Notes: generated from the letters alone by a model not told the origin. A DNA stretch of 64,000 nt from Sphingomonas sp. TZW2008 (GCF_002117915.1 NZ_BDJB01000010.1:1-64000); one strand, 5' to 3'; shown: positions 34,929-45,225, counted from the stretch's first letter. Numbers and translations are program-made.

Positions 34929-37094
34929 ATGCGCAGGTTTGTCCTGGCAATGTTGTGCGCGACCACGTCGTCGGCAGCGATCGCCGGCCCCGCCGGGTGG
35001 ACGGTGAGCGAGGCATCGGGCCCCGTCACGATCGCCCGCAGCGGGATCAGCAAGGTCGCAACGCGCGGCGTCGGCGTTAGCGCCGGCGACGTCGTGACGA
35101 CGGGGCGCGGGGGCCGCGCGGTGCTGGTGCGCGGCAGCGAGTTCATGATGGTCGCGCCCGCATCGCAGCTGCGCCTGCCCAGCGAGCCGCAGGCATCGGG
35201 CGTGACGAAGCTGTTCCAGGATTTCGGCAACGTCGTCTTCATGATCAAGAAGAAGATGACCCCGCATTTCGAGGTGCAGACGCCGTACCTCGCCGCCGTG
35301 GTGAAGGGCACGACCTTCTCGGTCGGCGTCGCGTCCGGCGGCACGTCGGTGCAAGTGCTTGAAGGCGCAGTGGACGTGGCCACGATCGACGGGCGCGCGC
35401 ACGACATGCTGACGCCCGGCGCGATCGCAATGGTCTCCGCCACCAACCGCTTCCGCATGACGATCGAGGATGCGGGGCGCGTGCGTGTGGTCGAATCGCC
35501 GGCAGCGGCGGACGTGCAGCCGACGCCGGATGGGGCGGCGACACCCGCTACCGGCGAGGCGGCCACGGCGACGCCTGCGGTAGCGACGAGTGATGCTGTC
35601 GCTGGTGACGCGCCACCGACGCTCGTCGCGGCGAGCGCGAGCAGCGCGGTGGTGGCGGTTGCGGCTGATGCGGTGGTGGTGCCTGCGGTCGTCTCGGCAC
35701 CGGTTGTGCCGGCGCTGGCAGAAGCGGTTTATTCGGCGCCGACCTCGCTTGCCGCGACGACGGGCGGGCTGGTGACTGGGTCGATCGGCGGCGACATCGC
35801 GGTCGTTGCCGCGGCGACCAAGCAGGCAGTCGAGGTGACCGTGACGACGACCAAGGTCGTCGAATCGGCGGCGGCCATTATCGCGGCGCAGGCCGTATCG
35901 ACGGGCGCGAGCGAGGCGGCGAAGAAGGCCGAGGTCGATGCCAGCGCAGCCGCCAAGGCGAAGGCCGAGAGCGAGCGGGTGGCACAAGTCGCTGCGGCGG
36001 AGGCGACCGCCGCGAGCGAGAAGGCGGCAGCCGCGCAGGCCGCGCAGGAGCAGAGTGCGGCGACGAAGCTCGCCGCCGATGCCGCAGCGGCGAATGCTGC
36101 GCGCGCGGCGGCCGCGGCGAACGAACAGGCGGCGGCGGCCGATGCCGAGCGACAGGCGCGCGCCGCCGCCGAAGTCCAGGCGCGGCAGGAGGCAGCGTCT
36201 GCCGCAGCGGCGGCAGCCGAGGCGAAGCGGGCGGCCGACGCGGCGGCAGCGGCGGAGACGGCGCGCGCCGCCGCGGCGAGCGCAGCAGCGGCCGACAGCG
36301 CTGCGGCCGCCGATCGGGTGGCGCGCGAGGCAGCGGCGGCCGAGGCCGAGCTTGCCCGGCAGCAGGCTCAGAAGGCCGCAAGCGATCAGGCCGCGCGCGA
36401 TGCGGCGGCAGCGGCGGCGAAGGCGGCAGCGGACGCCGAGCGTGCGAACGATGCACCGGCACGCGCCGCGGCGGAGAAGGCGGCGCGCGACGCGGCGAAG
36501 GCGGCCGAGGATGCCGCGCGTCAGGCGGAGCAGGCCGATAAGGCGGCGCGCGACAAGGGTGCAAAGGACGCCGAGAAGGCGGCCGCGGAAGCGGCGGCGC
36601 GTGCGGCCAAGGAGGCCGAGAAGGCCGCACGCGATGGAGCCGACAAGGCGGCTGGCGATGCGGCGAGGGAGGCGGATAAGGCCGCGAAGGACGCCGAGAA
36701 GGCAGCCGAAAGGGCCGCCAAGGCAGCGGAAGACGCCGCGCGGGCAGACGCCGACAAGTCGGCCAAGGAAGCCGAAAAGGCAGCACGCGACGCGGCGTCG
36801 GAGAAGGCCGCAAAGGACGCCGAAAAGGCCGCAAAGGAAACCGAGAAGGCGGCGCAGGACAAGGCGGCGCGCGACGCGGAGAAGGCCGCCAAGGACGTCG
36901 AGAAGGCTGCGGCGAAGGCCGCCGACGATGCCGCAAAGGAGGCCGAGCGCATCGCCAAGGATGCGCAGAAGGCCGCCGAGGAAGCAGCAAAGGCATCGAG
37001 AAAGGATGCCGAGAAGGCCGCCAAGGACGCCGGCAAACAGGCCGAAGAGGCGGCCAAGAAGCTCGAGGACGCGCTGAAGGACAAGAAGAAGTGA
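34929..37094 (+). CDS. FecR-domain protein with very long Ala/Lys/Glu-rich helical tail
   Basis: 721 aa from ATG 34929. Signal peptide MRRFVLAMLCATTSSAAIAG, then a FecR-type domain (~25-185) with GDVVTTGRGGRAVLVRGSEFMMV and the FEVQTPYLAAVVKGTTFSV block. After a Val/Ala-rich middle, residues ~310-721 are almost only Ala, Lys, Glu, Asp, Arg and Gln in short repeats such as EKAAKDAEKAAR, predicted to be one long helix or coiled coil, reaching a basic C-terminus DKKK. FecR domains commonly read or scaffold envelope signals. Because it faces a TpsB gene without a TpsA, it could be an unusual partner or cargo; that is speculation. Confidence 0.82.
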   Translation: MRRFVLAMLCATTSSAAIAGPAGWTVSEASGPVTIARSGISKVATRGVGVSAGDVVTTGRGGRAVLVRGSEFMMVAPASQLRLPSEPQASGVTKLFQDFGNVVFMIKKKMTPHFEVQTPYLAAVVKGTTFSVGVASGGTSVQVLEGAVDVATIDGRAHDMLTPGAIAMVSATNRFRMTIEDAGRVRVVESPAAADVQPTPDGAATPATGEAATATPAVATSDAVAGDAPPTLVAASASSAVVAVAADAVVVPAVVSAPVVPALAEAVYSAPTSLAATTGGLVTGSIGGDIAVVAAATKQAVEVTVTTTKVVESAAAIIAAQAVSTGASEAAKKAEVDASAAAKAKAESERVAQVAAAEATAASEKAAAAQAAQEQSAATKLAADAAAANAARAAAAANEQAAAADAERQARAAAEVQARQEAASAAAAAAEAKRAADAAAAAETARAAAASAAAADSAAAADRVAREAAAAEAELARQQAQKAASDQAARDAAAAAAKAAADAERANDAPARAAAEKAARDAAKAAEDAARQAEQADKAARDKGAKDAEKAAAEAAARAAKEAEKAARDGADKAAGDAAREADKAAKDAEKAAERAAKAAEDAARADADKSAKEAEKAARDAASEKAAKDAEKAAKETEKAAQDKAARDAEKAAKDVEKAAAKAADDAAKEAERIAKDAQKAAEEAAKASRKDAEKAAKDAGKQAEEAAKKLEDALKDKKK
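35882..37090 (+). repeat. Degenerate Ala/Lys/Glu coding repeat
   Basis: About 1.2 kb inside the FecR gene encodes degenerate heptad-like units rich in GCG/GCC (Ala), AAG (Lys), GAG/GAC. Units such as KAAKDAEKA recur with variation. Such DNA can expand or contract, so length may vary between strains. The antisense strand gives artefactual long Arg/Pro-rich frames. Confidence 0.75.
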
Positions 37095-37286
37095 GAGGCC
37101 CCCGGCGCAATGCGTCGGCATCCGCCGCGCATCGCTGCGATCGGGTCTGATCGCTTCGGCTGATCGGGCCGACCTGTCGGGCGACGCCCGGTGTGCCTCG
37201 CCCTAGCGGTTGGCAACCTACCGATCACCCAGCCGCGGCACCGATCGCGGTAGCGGAAAGGGCGTTCGGCTATTGCCGCGCGATCA

Positions 37287-39098
37287 TCACGGCCTGAGCG
37301 ACAGGCCGCGAAGCGCGCCCTCGCTGCGCCAGTCGGCGAGCAGCGCGTTGAAGGCGTTGATCCCGGGGGCGTAGGTCTGCCCGGCCTGCCCGCCGCTGAC
37401 GTCGCCTTCGTTGTTGTAATAGCCCGGCGTGCAGCTTTCGAGATAGGCGCGGTTGACGACCGACAGCTTCTTGATCGTCGAAACCCAGCCGTCCTGCGCC
37501 TCGGGCGTCGGCTCAACCACGCTGACGCCGCGCGCCTTCGCCTCGGCGATGATGTAGGCGATATGCTGCGCCTGATCGTCGAACATCGCGGTCATGTTCA
37601 CCGACAGGCCGTTCTGCGACACGCCGATGTAGAACCAATTGGGAAAGCCGTGGCTGGCAAAGCCGTGCAGCGTCTTGTACCCATCGGCCCAGTAATCGTG
37701 CAGCTTCTGCCCGCCGCGGCCCTTGATGTCGAAGCCGACGCGTCGCTTGAACGAGGTCGTGATCTCGAAGCCCGAGGCGTAGACGATGCAATCGACCTCA
37801 TATTTGCGGCCGTTGGCGACGAGCCCCTTGGGCGTGATCCGCTCGACGCCCTTGCTCTCGCTCACGTCGACGAGTTCGACGTTGGGGCGGTTGAAGGTCG
37901 GCAGATATTCGTCGTTGAAGGTCGGCCGTTTGCAGAACTGGCGGTACCACGGCTTGAGCTTCTCCGCGGTCTCCCTGTCGGCGACCGTATCGTCGACGCG
38001 CTGGCGGATCGCGTTCATCTTGCGGAAGTCGGCGAGCTCGGCATGCGCCATTGCGGCTTCGGGGCCAATCGTCTTGGCATTGCGGATGACGAACGACTGC
38101 ACCTCGCGGAAGATCGACGTCCAATTGTCGTTCACTAGATCGTCGTCGAACGGGCGGCCCTCGATGATGTCGGCGAAATTGTGCCGACGAGCGCGCTGCC
38201 AGCCGGGCTGGAGCGTTTTCGCCCATTCGGGATCGGTCGGCTTGTTGCCGCGCGTGTCGACCGACGAGGGGGTGCGCTGGAAGACGTAGAGCTTCTTGGC
38301 GTGGCGGCCGAGCGCGGGGATGCACTGGATCGCGGTCGCGCCGGTGCCGATGATCGCCACCGTCTTGTCCTCGAGCTTCCACAAGTTGCCGGTCGTGTCG
38401 CCGCCGGTATAGCCGTAATCCCACCGGCTGGTGTGAAAGCTGTGCCCTTTGAAACTGTCGATGCCGGGGATGCCGGGCAGCTTCGCGCGGCTCGCGGTGC
38501 CCAGCGCCGAGATGACGAAGCGCGCGCGCATCGCATCGCCGCGGTTGGTGCGGATGATCCAGCAGCGCTCCGTCTCGTCCCACGCGAGTTCCGACACGCG
38601 CGTCTGAAACAGGGTGAGATCGTAGAGGCCGTAATGCTTGCCGATCCGCTGGCAGTGCTCGTAGATCTCGGTGACGTAGGAATATTTCTCCTTGGGCAGA
38701 TAGCCGAGTTCCTCGAGCAGCGGCAGGTAGCAGTAGCTTTCGATGTCGCACTGTGCGCCGGGGTAGCGGTTCCAGTACCAGGTGCCGCCGAAGTCGCCGC
38801 CGGCTTCGACGATCCGCAGATCGGTGACGCCCTTTTCCTTGAGCCGCGCCGCCGCGAGCATGCCGCTGAACCCGCCGCCGATCACCGCGACCTCGACGAA
38901 ATCGGTGAGCGGCGCGCGAGCGAAGCCCGGCGCGACGTAGGGATCCTCCTCCGCGTAGCGCGCGAAATCGCCCGACAGTTCGTGATATTGGCGATCGGCA
39001 TCGGTGCGCAGGCGCTTGTCGCGTTCCGCGCGATAGCGCGCGCGCAGCGCTTCCACGTCGAGGTCGCCGGCCGGGGCCAGGCGATCGCTGCTCGTCAT
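37287..39098 (-). CDS. Flavin-containing (Baeyer-Villiger-type) monooxygenase
   Basis: 603 aa from ATG 39098. FAD motif [17 protein letters not shown] near residue 70, [18 protein letters not shown], the family fingerprint [13 protein letters not shown] (FxGxxxHxxxW/D), the NADPH-binding [15 protein letters not shown], and YASGFE in the C-terminal part. Such enzymes insert oxygen next to ketones using NADPH and O2. It is followed upstream by an SDR and a GST pair on the same strand, suggesting a small detoxification or xenobiotic/ketone-use cluster. Substrate unknown. Confidence 0.92.
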   Translation of the reverse strand: MTSSDRLAPAGDLDVEALRARYRAERDKRLRTDADRQYHELSGDFARYAEEDPYVAPGFARAPLTDFVEVAVIGGGFSGMLAAARLKEKGVTDLRIVEAGGDFGGTWYWNRYPGAQCDIESYCYLPLLEELGYLPKEKYSYVTEIYEHCQRIGKHYGLYDLTLFQTRVSELAWDETERCWIIRTNRGDAMRARFVISALGTASRAKLPGIPGIDSFKGHSFHTSRWDYGYTGGDTTGNLWKLEDKTVAIIGTGATAIQCIPALGRHAKKLYVFQRTPSSVDTRGNKPTDPEWAKTLQPGWQRARRHNFADIIEGRPFDDDLVNDNWTSIFREVQSFVIRNAKTIGPEAAMAHAELADFRKMNAIRQRVDDTVADRETAEKLKPWYRQFCKRPTFNDEYLPTFNRPNVELVDVSESKGVERITPKGLVANGRKYEVDCIVYASGFEITTSFKRRVGFDIKGRGGQKLHDYWADGYKTLHGFASHGFPNWFYIGVSQNGLSVNMTAMFDDQAQHIAYIIAEAKARGVSVVEPTPEAQDGWVSTIKKLSVVNRAYLESCTPGYYNNEGDVSGGQAGQTYAPGINAFNALLADWRSEGALRGLSLRP

Positions 39099-39138
39099 CG
39101 TCACTCTCCGCTGAATCGTGCTGCCTTTCGCCGGGGCG

Positions 39139-40083
39139 TCACTCGGCCGCGTAGGCGAGGAAATCGGGGTCGTAGGCACGTTCGGGGTCCGCACGGACGC
39201 GCTTGTCGAGCCGGGTCACGTCCTCGCCCACCAAGATGCGCCAGCGATCCGCCTTTACCCCGTCGAGGATGATCGTCGCGGCCTGCGCGGCGCTGGTCGG
39301 CGCCATTTCCTCAAAGCGTTTGGCAAGCATCGCCTGCGCCTCGCTCAGCGCCGCATCGTCCATCGTATCGGCATCCGCGACGCCGATCGCGGTGAGGTGG
39401 CGGCGCAGCTTCTGGCGGCCGACGTCGGTGAACCCGGTATCGCCGAGCACGCGGCGCGAGTTGAGGCCGATCGGGGTGCCGATACCGCCCGGCATGACGA
39501 TCGACGCCTGGATGTGCGGGGCATAGTTGCGCAGGTCAGTGATCAGCGCCTCGGTAAAGCCCTTCACCGCGAACTTCGCCGCGCTGTACGCGGTGTGCGA
39601 TACGCCGGGCATCAGCGCCGCCCAGAAGCCGTTGGCGCTCGACGTGTTGACGATATGCCCCGCGTCGGCGCGCTGGAGCATGGGGAAGAAGGCGCGGCAC
39701 GTGAAATAGACGCCGAACCAGCAAATCTGGAACACGCGATCCCATTCGGTACGATCGTCGAGGACGAAGCTGCCGCCGCCGCCGATCCCGGCATTGTTGA
39801 ACAGCAGGTGGATGTGATCGGTATCGTGCTCGCGCGCGACCTCGGCGGCGAAGCGGATCACCTGTTCCTCGTCGCCCACATCCGCGACGTGGCTGGTGAT
39901 GCGCACGCCCTGCGGCACGCCGTCCGCGACGCACAATCGCGTCGTCTCGGCCATCGCATCGGCGAAGAGATCGCACATCGCGACGCTCGCCCCTTGCGCG
40001 ACGAGCTGGCGGACGAGTTCGCGGCCCATGCCGGTGCCGCCGCCCGTCACCACCGCCAGCCTGCCGCCGAAGTCCTGCATCAT
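39139..40083 (-). CDS. Short-chain dehydrogenase/reductase
   Basis: 314 aa from ATG 40083 (ATG 40080 directly follows; GAGGAG lies 4 and 7 bp upstream respectively). [11 protein letters not shown] cofactor motif, [22 protein letters not shown] and [11 protein letters not shown] give the complete classical SDR active site. The C-terminus is longer than usual (~250) and ends with [10 protein letters not shown]. It lies 40 bp upstream of the monooxygenase gene, so the alcohol/ketone interconversion could supply that enzyme. Confidence 0.9.
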   Translation of the reverse strand: MMQDFGGRLAVVTGGGTGMGRELVRQLVAQGASVAMCDLFADAMAETTRLCVADGVPQGVRITSHVADVGDEEQVIRFAAEVAREHDTDHIHLLFNNAGIGGGGSFVLDDRTEWDRVFQICWFGVYFTCRAFFPMLQRADAGHIVNTSSANGFWAALMPGVSHTAYSAAKFAVKGFTEALITDLRNYAPHIQASIVMPGGIGTPIGLNSRRVLGDTGFTDVGRQKLRRHLTAIGVADADTMDDAALSEAQAMLAKRFEEMAPTSAAQAATIILDGVKADRWRILVGEDVTRLDKRVRADPERAYDPDFLAYAAE

Positions 40084-40212
40084 CCCGCTCCTCGATCGCA
40101 TGTCGCGTCTGACGAGCGGCGCCGCGGATGCCGCATCTGCGGCAACACCGTCAGCAGGCGATCGCGACCTCACGGCCGAGCGATCACAGACATCCTCTCG
40201 TCCTTGCAGCTC

Positions 40213-40240
40213 AACCTATAACGCGTTTCAACTAAGTCAA
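40213..40240 (-). promoter_or_regulatory. Candidate sigma-70-type promoter for the SDR/monooxygenase unit
   Basis: TTGACT (40240-40235) and TAGGTT (40218-40213) on the minus strand, 16 bp apart, inside an AT-rich stretch between the GST and SDR genes. The minus-10 is weak; listed at low confidence. Confidence 0.25.
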
Positions 40241-40289
40241 ATCGCTTATTTAGGTCGTGGGCGGCTGTACGACGGCAGGCTCCGAGGTG

Positions 40290-40904
40290 TCAGGTTCCGG
40301 CGGCGGCGGCCGGGCGCAACCGCATCTCGCCCGCCCAGCGGACGAGGTTCGCGCATTCCTCGGGCAGCGCGAACTTGATCATCCGCGCGAAATCGATCGC
40401 GGTGAAGGCTATGATATCGGCCATCGTCACGCGCCCGGCGGCAATGAAGGCGCTCTCGCCCAGCCGCCGGTCAAAGAAGCGCAGCGCGCGGTTCGCCGCG
40501 CCGACGTTCGCCTCCGCGATCGCGGGCACCTGCGTATCGAGCGCGGCGAGCGCTGGGTGCGTGTGGCGCACCGCCATCATCAGCGGGTTGGCGAGCAGCA
40601 ACTCGGTGCGGCGCGTCCACATCTCGATCACCGCGATCTCGCGCGCGTCGCGACCGAACATATTGGGTTCGGGAAAGACGCTTTCGAGGAAGCGGCAGAT
40701 CGCGATCGACTCGGTGATCGTTGTCCCGTCGTCGAGCTCGAGGGCGGGCACATTGGCGAGCCCGGCGCGCGCGACATAATCGGGCGTCTTGTGCTCGCCC
40801 TTGAACACGTCGACCGAGACGATCTCGATCTCGGCCTGCTTCTCCGCCAGGAACCAGCGGACGCGGCGCGGATTGGGCGCGCGGGGGCTGTCGTAGAGCT
40901 TCAC
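40290..40904 (-). CDS. Glutathione S-transferase family protein
   Basis: 204 aa. N-terminal thioredoxin-like domain with MKLYDSPRAPNPRRVRWFLAEK and the ALELDDGTTITESIAICRFLE block (conserved cis-Pro region and Glu-Ser that bind glutathione), C-terminal helical domain from ~85 with VTMADIIAFTAIDF. Its start overlaps the YghU-like gene stop codon (4-bp ATGA), so they are co-translated. Substrate unknown; context with a monooxygenase suggests detoxification of reactive products. Confidence 0.9.
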   Translation of the reverse strand: MKLYDSPRAPNPRRVRWFLAEKQAEIEIVSVDVFKGEHKTPDYVARAGLANVPALELDDGTTITESIAICRFLESVFPEPNMFGRDAREIAVIEMWTRRTELLLANPLMMAVRHTHPALAALDTQVPAIAEANVGAANRALRFFDRRLGESAFIAAGRVTMADIIAFTAIDFARMIKFALPEECANLVRWAGEMRLRPAAAAGT

Positions 40905-41773
40905 TGCGCCGCTCCGATCTTGTCCTGCGTCTTGGTATCGAAATCGGCCGCGTCGTGGCGCTCATGGAGCTGGCTTGCGGGGTCGCCCATCACGCGATTG
41001 ACCATCCGCCCGCGCTTCACCGCCGGCCGTTCTGCGATCTGATCGGTCCAGCGCTGGACGTTCCTATATTCCTCCACCTGGAGGAAGGTACCAGCCTCGT
41101 AGACCAGCCCCTTGGCGAGCGCGCCGTACCACGGCCACACCGCCATGTCGGCGATCGTATAGTCGCTGCCGCCGAGATAGTCGCTCTCGCCCAGCCGCCG
41201 ATCGAGCACGTCAAGCTGCCGCTTCACCTCCATCGCGAAGCGATCGATCGCATATTCGATCTTGAACGGGGCATAGGCGTAGAAATGGCCGAACCCGCCG
41301 CCGAGATATGGCGCGCTGCCCATCTGCCAGAACAGCCACGACAGGCATTCCGCGCGTGCCGCGGGATCAGTGGGCACGAACGCGCCGAACTTCTCCGCGA
41401 GATAGAGCAGGATCGCGCCCGACTCGAACACGCGAACCGGCGCGGGGCCGCTGCGATCGAGCAGCGCGGGGATCTTCGAATTGGGATTGATGTCGACAAA
41501 GCCGCTCGAGAACTGGTCCCCCTCGCCGATGCGGATCAGCCACGCGTCATATTCGGCGTCGCTGTGCCCTGCGGCGAGCAGCTCCTCGAGCAGCACCGTC
41601 ACCTTCACGCCGTTCGGCGTGGCGAGCGAGTAGAGCTGCAGCGGATGCTTGCCGACCGGCAGATCCTTGTCGTGCGTCGGCCCCGCGATCGGGCGGTTGA
41701 TCGCGGCGAAACGCCCACCGCTCTCCTTGTTCCAGGTCCACACGGTTGGCGGGGTGTAGCTCGGTTCGGTCAT
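40901..41773 (-). CDS. yghU: Glutathione-dependent disulfide-bond oxidoreductase (YghU/YfcG-like)
   Basis: 290 aa from ATG 41773, chosen because the sequence from there (TEPSYTPPTVWTWNKESGG) is the family N-terminus; the open frame upstream is not conserved. GST fold with YSLATPNGVKVTVLLEELL, NSKIPALLDRSG, VFESGAILLYLAEKFG, then a helical domain with GESDYLGGSDYTIADMAVWPWY. YghU-type enzymes reduce disulfides such as 2-hydroxyethyl disulfide with glutathione. Length matches the family (~288). Confidence 0.92.
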   Translation of the reverse strand: MTEPSYTPPTVWTWNKESGGRFAAINRPIAGPTHDKDLPVGKHPLQLYSLATPNGVKVTVLLEELLAAGHSDAEYDAWLIRIGEGDQFSSGFVDINPNSKIPALLDRSGPAPVRVFESGAILLYLAEKFGAFVPTDPAARAECLSWLFWQMGSAPYLGGGFGHFYAYAPFKIEYAIDRFAMEVKRQLDVLDRRLGESDYLGGSDYTIADMAVWPWYGALAKGLVYEAGTFLQVEEYRNVQRWTDQIAERPAVKRGRMVNRVMGDPASQLHERHDAADFDTKTQDKIGAAQ

Positions 41774-42261
41774 GATCTGGCTCTCCTCGCGCGCGGTGAT
41801 AGACGCGCCGCGGAGAACGACCAAGCCGGATGACGGCGCAACGCGTCGAAGCATCGGCGATCCAGCAACCCTGCCGCCTAGGACGAGGGCGCAGCGCCGC
41901 AGTCGGACAATATACATCTATTCAGTTGGGGGATAAACTCAGGCAGGTGTGGAACCCGAGGCGTTTGATCTGCGCCGGTGACGCCATCGCTCTAAAAGGG
42001 ATACCCTGACGGTGGTGTCGATCTGCGAACGCTTGGATGAGATCGCGATATTCTCAAAATCAGTGCTTTTAGCACCGGCAGAAAGATCCAGCTGCCATGA
42101 CGACGCGCCCCGACGATCGCAGCATCGTCGACGAATACGGGCGGCAACAGGGGTGCGCAGGACGACACCCGAACCCCAAGCATTATCCTATCGACTTGGA
42201 GGACAATAGCACCTAGGCGCAGCGAGCCGGCGCGGATGACGTCGGACGGACCGGGGAAAAG
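41774..42261. other. 488-bp gap upstream of the TonB-dependent receptor
   Basis: Divergent control region between YghU-like and receptor genes. No riboswitch motif (no cobalamin-type conserved box), Fur-like dyad or EcfG element was recognised. It contains one possible short gene (42097-42216) and otherwise unexplained sequence. Confidence 0.45.
42097..42216 (+). CDS. Possible 39-residue small protein
   Basis: ATG 42097 to TAG 42216 encodes 39 residues, polar, with a charged N-terminus (MTTRPDDRSIVDEYGRQQ) and HPNPKHYPIDLED near the end. The ribosome-binding sequence is weak (GCAGAAAG). No family recognised; it may be a remnant or chance frame. Confidence 0.22.
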   Translation: MTTRPDDRSIVDEYGRQQGCAGRHPNPKHYPIDLEDNST

Positions 42262-45225
42262 ATGATGCGGGTGCGTGACTGGTTGATCGTGTCGGGATCA
42301 TTGGCGGCGCTGGCGGCAGGTTCCGCGCGCGCGCAGTCGACAACCGTGCCGGAAGCAGCGCCCAGCGCGCCAGCGGCGGGCGGGGCAGCGCCGGCGAGCG
42401 ACGAGGCCGCGCCGCCCGCGGGCGACATCGTGGTGACGGGATCACGCATCATCCGCAACGGCTATGACGCGCCGACGCCGCTGACGGTCGTCACCACGCA
42501 GGAACTGCAGGCCTCGGCGCCTGCGAACCTCGCCGATTTCGTCAATCAGCTCCCGTCGGTCGCCGGCAGCACGACCCCGGCGAACAGCAACCGCTCGCTC
42601 GCCAGCGGCGCGGCGGGGCTCAATACCGTCAACCTGCGCGGGCTGGGCAGCAACCGCACGCTGGTGCTGGTCGACGGGCGCCGGTCGGTCGCCTCGACGA
42701 TCGACGGGACGGTCGACGTCAACACGATCCCGCAGGGGCTGGTGAAGAGCATCGAGGTCGTCACCGGCGGCGCCTCCGCCGTGTACGGCTCGGACGCGGT
42801 GGCGGGCGTCGTCAACTACATCCTCGACAAGGACTATCGCGGCATCAAGGGCGACGTCAGCTACGGCGAGACGACCTACGGTGATGACGAGACGTATCGC
42901 ATCACGCTGACCGCGGGCGCGCCGTTCGCGGGCGGGCGCGGGCATGTGCTGCTGAACGGCACCGTGATCCAGCGCGACGGCGTGCAGGGGGCGCCGCGCG
43001 ACTGGGCGCAGCGCGGCATGTACCTGACGCAGAACCCCGCCTACGTTGCGGGCAACGGCCAGCCGCAGTACGTGCCGTCGACCAGCGCCGGACTGAACAA
43101 CGTAACGGGCGGCGGCATCGTCACCAGCGGCCCGGCGCGCGGCGTCTATTTCGGCCAGGGCGGGACGATCAACCGCTACGATTACGGCCAGAACTACAAC
43201 CGCGCCGGCAACGGCGAATGGACGATCGGCGGCGACTGGCGCGTCAATCAGCATATCGACGGCACGTCGCTGCAACCCGCCGAGCGGCTGCGCGGCATCT
43301 ACGGGCGGCTGAGCTACGAGGTGGCTGATGGCATCGAGCTGTTCGGCGAGGCATCGTACAATTACACGCTCGGGCTGAACCTCGGCGGGCGGCAGACTGA
43401 TCGCGGCAACATCACGATCCGCGGTGACAACGCCTTCATTCCCGCGGCGCTGATCGCGCAATATCCCACCATTGCGACGACCGGGCTGACGCTGGGATCG
43501 TTCAACGCCGATTATCCGACGCGGCAGAGCCGCAACGAGCGGGAGGTCCAGCGCTACGTCATCGGCGCGCAGGGCAAGTTCGGGCTGCTCGGCACCGACT
43601 GGCGCTGGGACGGCTATTACCAGCGCGGCGTCACCGACAATTACATCCTGCTCACCTCGCCCAACCGCACGACGTTGGGCTATGCACGCGACGCGGTGTG
43701 GAACCGCGAGCGCACGCAGATCGTGTGCCGCGTGACGCGCGACGGCAGCACCGATCCGCTGGCGCAGGGATGCGTGCCGTTCAACAGCTTCGGCATCGGC
43801 GTCAATTCCGCCGCGGCGGTCGATTACGTAATCGGCAATCCCTACACCAAGACCAAGTTCGAGCAGGATGTCGCCGCGCTCAACTTCAGCACCGATATCG
43901 CCAACCCGTGGCTGAAGCCGATCGGCCTCGCCTTCGGGATCGAGCATCGCCGCGAGGAGAGCTCGGCCTTCACGCCGGCGTTCGCGCAGGCCGGCTGGTA
44001 CAGCGGCAACTTCCCCGACAATGCGGCGCTCGCCGGCAAGTACGACGTCACCGAAGGCTATGTCGAAACGCTGATCGCGCTGCCGTTCGCGATCGATTTC
44101 AACGGCGCGGCGCGGCTGACGAGCTACAGCCAGGCGGGCGAGGTGGTGACGTGGAAGGCGGGCGTGACGTGGAGCCCGATCGGCGACCTGCGGCTGCGCG
44201 CAGTGCGATCACGCGACATCCGCGCGCCAAACCTATCCGAACTGTTCCAGTCCGGCGGCGGCAACACCAATTCGCTGCTAAACCCCTGGACCGGGGCGAG
44301 CGCGCGGTATCGCGGCGTGCCGCAAGGCAACCTCGACCTTAGGCCCGAGAAGGCGGACACGTGGGACATCGGCGTCGTCTATCGCCCGTCGTTCGTGCCG
44401 GGGCTTGGGCTGTCGGTCGATTACTACGACATCAAGATCAAGGAGGCGATCGGCGCGCTGAGCGCGCAGCAGATCGTCGACCGCTGCTTCGAGGGCAACG
44501 AGGCGCTGTGCCGCCAGATTGCACTCGCAACGCAGAGCAACGTGACGGCGCCGACCTTTCCCTACGGCACGGGATGGGACCGCGTGACGGGGCCGAACGT
44601 GATTCCCAATCTGGGCGACATCTGGGTCTATACCTCGAACTTCAACTACGTGGTCGAACGCGCGCGTGGCGTCGATTTCGAGGTGAGCTACACCAGTGCG
44701 CTTAGCCGCATTGCGGCGGACCTGCCTGGCACGCTGTCGCTGCGCGGGCTCGCGACGCGATTCATCACGCGGTCGTCGGACAATGGGACGCAGCCGCCGA
44801 CCAACAGCGTCGGGCAGAACAGCGGCGCACTTCCAAAGTGGAAATATCGCGTGACCGCCAACTACACGGTCGACGATACGACGGTGCAGTTGACCGGGCG
44901 CGGCTTCGGCGCCGGCGTGTACAACAACACCTACATCGAATGCACCAGCGATTGCCCCGCCTCGACCGCGCTCAACCGGACGATCTCGAACAACCGCCTC
45001 CCCGGCGCCTTCTACGTCGACGCCTATTTGGCGCAGAAGATCGGCCTGGGCGCGGGGGAGGGGCAATTGTACCTTCAGGTCAACAACCTGTTCAATCGCG
45101 ATCCCGCACTGGTCGGCAACGGCCCGTCGGACACGTCGAGCCCGGATCCCGGGACCAACCGCACGCTGTACGACTTCCTTGGCCGCAGCATCCGTATCGG
45201 GTTGCGCTTCGGGCTCGGCGCATAG
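42262..45225 (+). CDS. TonB-dependent outer-membrane receptor
   Basis: 987 aa. Signal peptide to about ARAQ, then a Pro/Ala-rich linker, a TonB-box-like DIVVTGSRI, a plug domain (LTVVTTQELQASAPANLADFVNQLP, VNLRGLGSNRTLVLVDGRR, IEVVTGGASAVYGSDAVAGVVNYI) and a 22-strand-type barrel ending in SIRIGLRFGLGA. Such receptors take up siderophores, sugars or other large substrates; sphingomonads have many. The plug is of the type common in carbohydrate/aromatic uptake receptors of this group, but no substrate is assigned. No adjacent permease. Confidence 0.94.
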   Translation: MMRVRDWLIVSGSLAALAAGSARAQSTTVPEAAPSAPAAGGAAPASDEAAPPAGDIVVTGSRIIRNGYDAPTPLTVVTTQELQASAPANLADFVNQLPSVAGSTTPANSNRSLASGAAGLNTVNLRGLGSNRTLVLVDGRRSVASTIDGTVDVNTIPQGLVKSIEVVTGGASAVYGSDAVAGVVNYILDKDYRGIKGDVSYGETTYGDDETYRITLTAGAPFAGGRGHVLLNGTVIQRDGVQGAPRDWAQRGMYLTQNPAYVAGNGQPQYVPSTSAGLNNVTGGGIVTSGPARGVYFGQGGTINRYDYGQNYNRAGNGEWTIGGDWRVNQHIDGTSLQPAERLRGIYGRLSYEVADGIELFGEASYNYTLGLNLGGRQTDRGNITIRGDNAFIPAALIAQYPTIATTGLTLGSFNADYPTRQSRNEREVQRYVIGAQGKFGLLGTDWRWDGYYQRGVTDNYILLTSPNRTTLGYARDAVWNRERTQIVCRVTRDGSTDPLAQGCVPFNSFGIGVNSAAAVDYVIGNPYTKTKFEQDVAALNFSTDIANPWLKPIGLAFGIEHRREESSAFTPAFAQAGWYSGNFPDNAALAGKYDVTEGYVETLIALPFAIDFNGAARLTSYSQAGEVVTWKAGVTWSPIGDLRLRAVRSRDIRAPNLSELFQSGGGNTNSLLNPWTGASARYRGVPQGNLDLRPEKADTWDIGVVYRPSFVPGLGLSVDYYDIKIKEAIGALSAQQIVDRCFEGNEALCRQIALATQSNVTAPTFPYGTGWDRVTGPNVIPNLGDIWVYTSNFNYVVERARGVDFEVSYTSALSRIAADLPGTLSLRGLATRFITRSSDNGTQPPTNSVGQNSGALPKWKYRVTANYTVDDTTVQLTGRGFGAGVYNNTYIECTSDCPASTALNRTISNNRLPGAFYVDAYLAQKIGLGAGEGQLYLQVNNLFNRDPALVGNGPSDTSSPDPGTNRTLYDFLGRSIRIGLRFGLGA

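Noticed and set aside
35878-37110. Long Pro/Arg/Ser-rich minus-strand and Arg-rich plus-strand frames
   Set aside because: Produced by the Ala/Lys/Glu repeat of the FecR gene read out of frame.
37095-37286. GC-rich palindromes in the gap between the FecR and monooxygenase genes, considered as terminator
   Set aside because: Arms are short or lack a loop; no convincing hairpin with a T tract was found.
42442-43947. 501-codon minus-strand frame inside the TonB receptor gene
   Set aside because: Antisense shadow; the receptor frame has full plug and barrel signatures.
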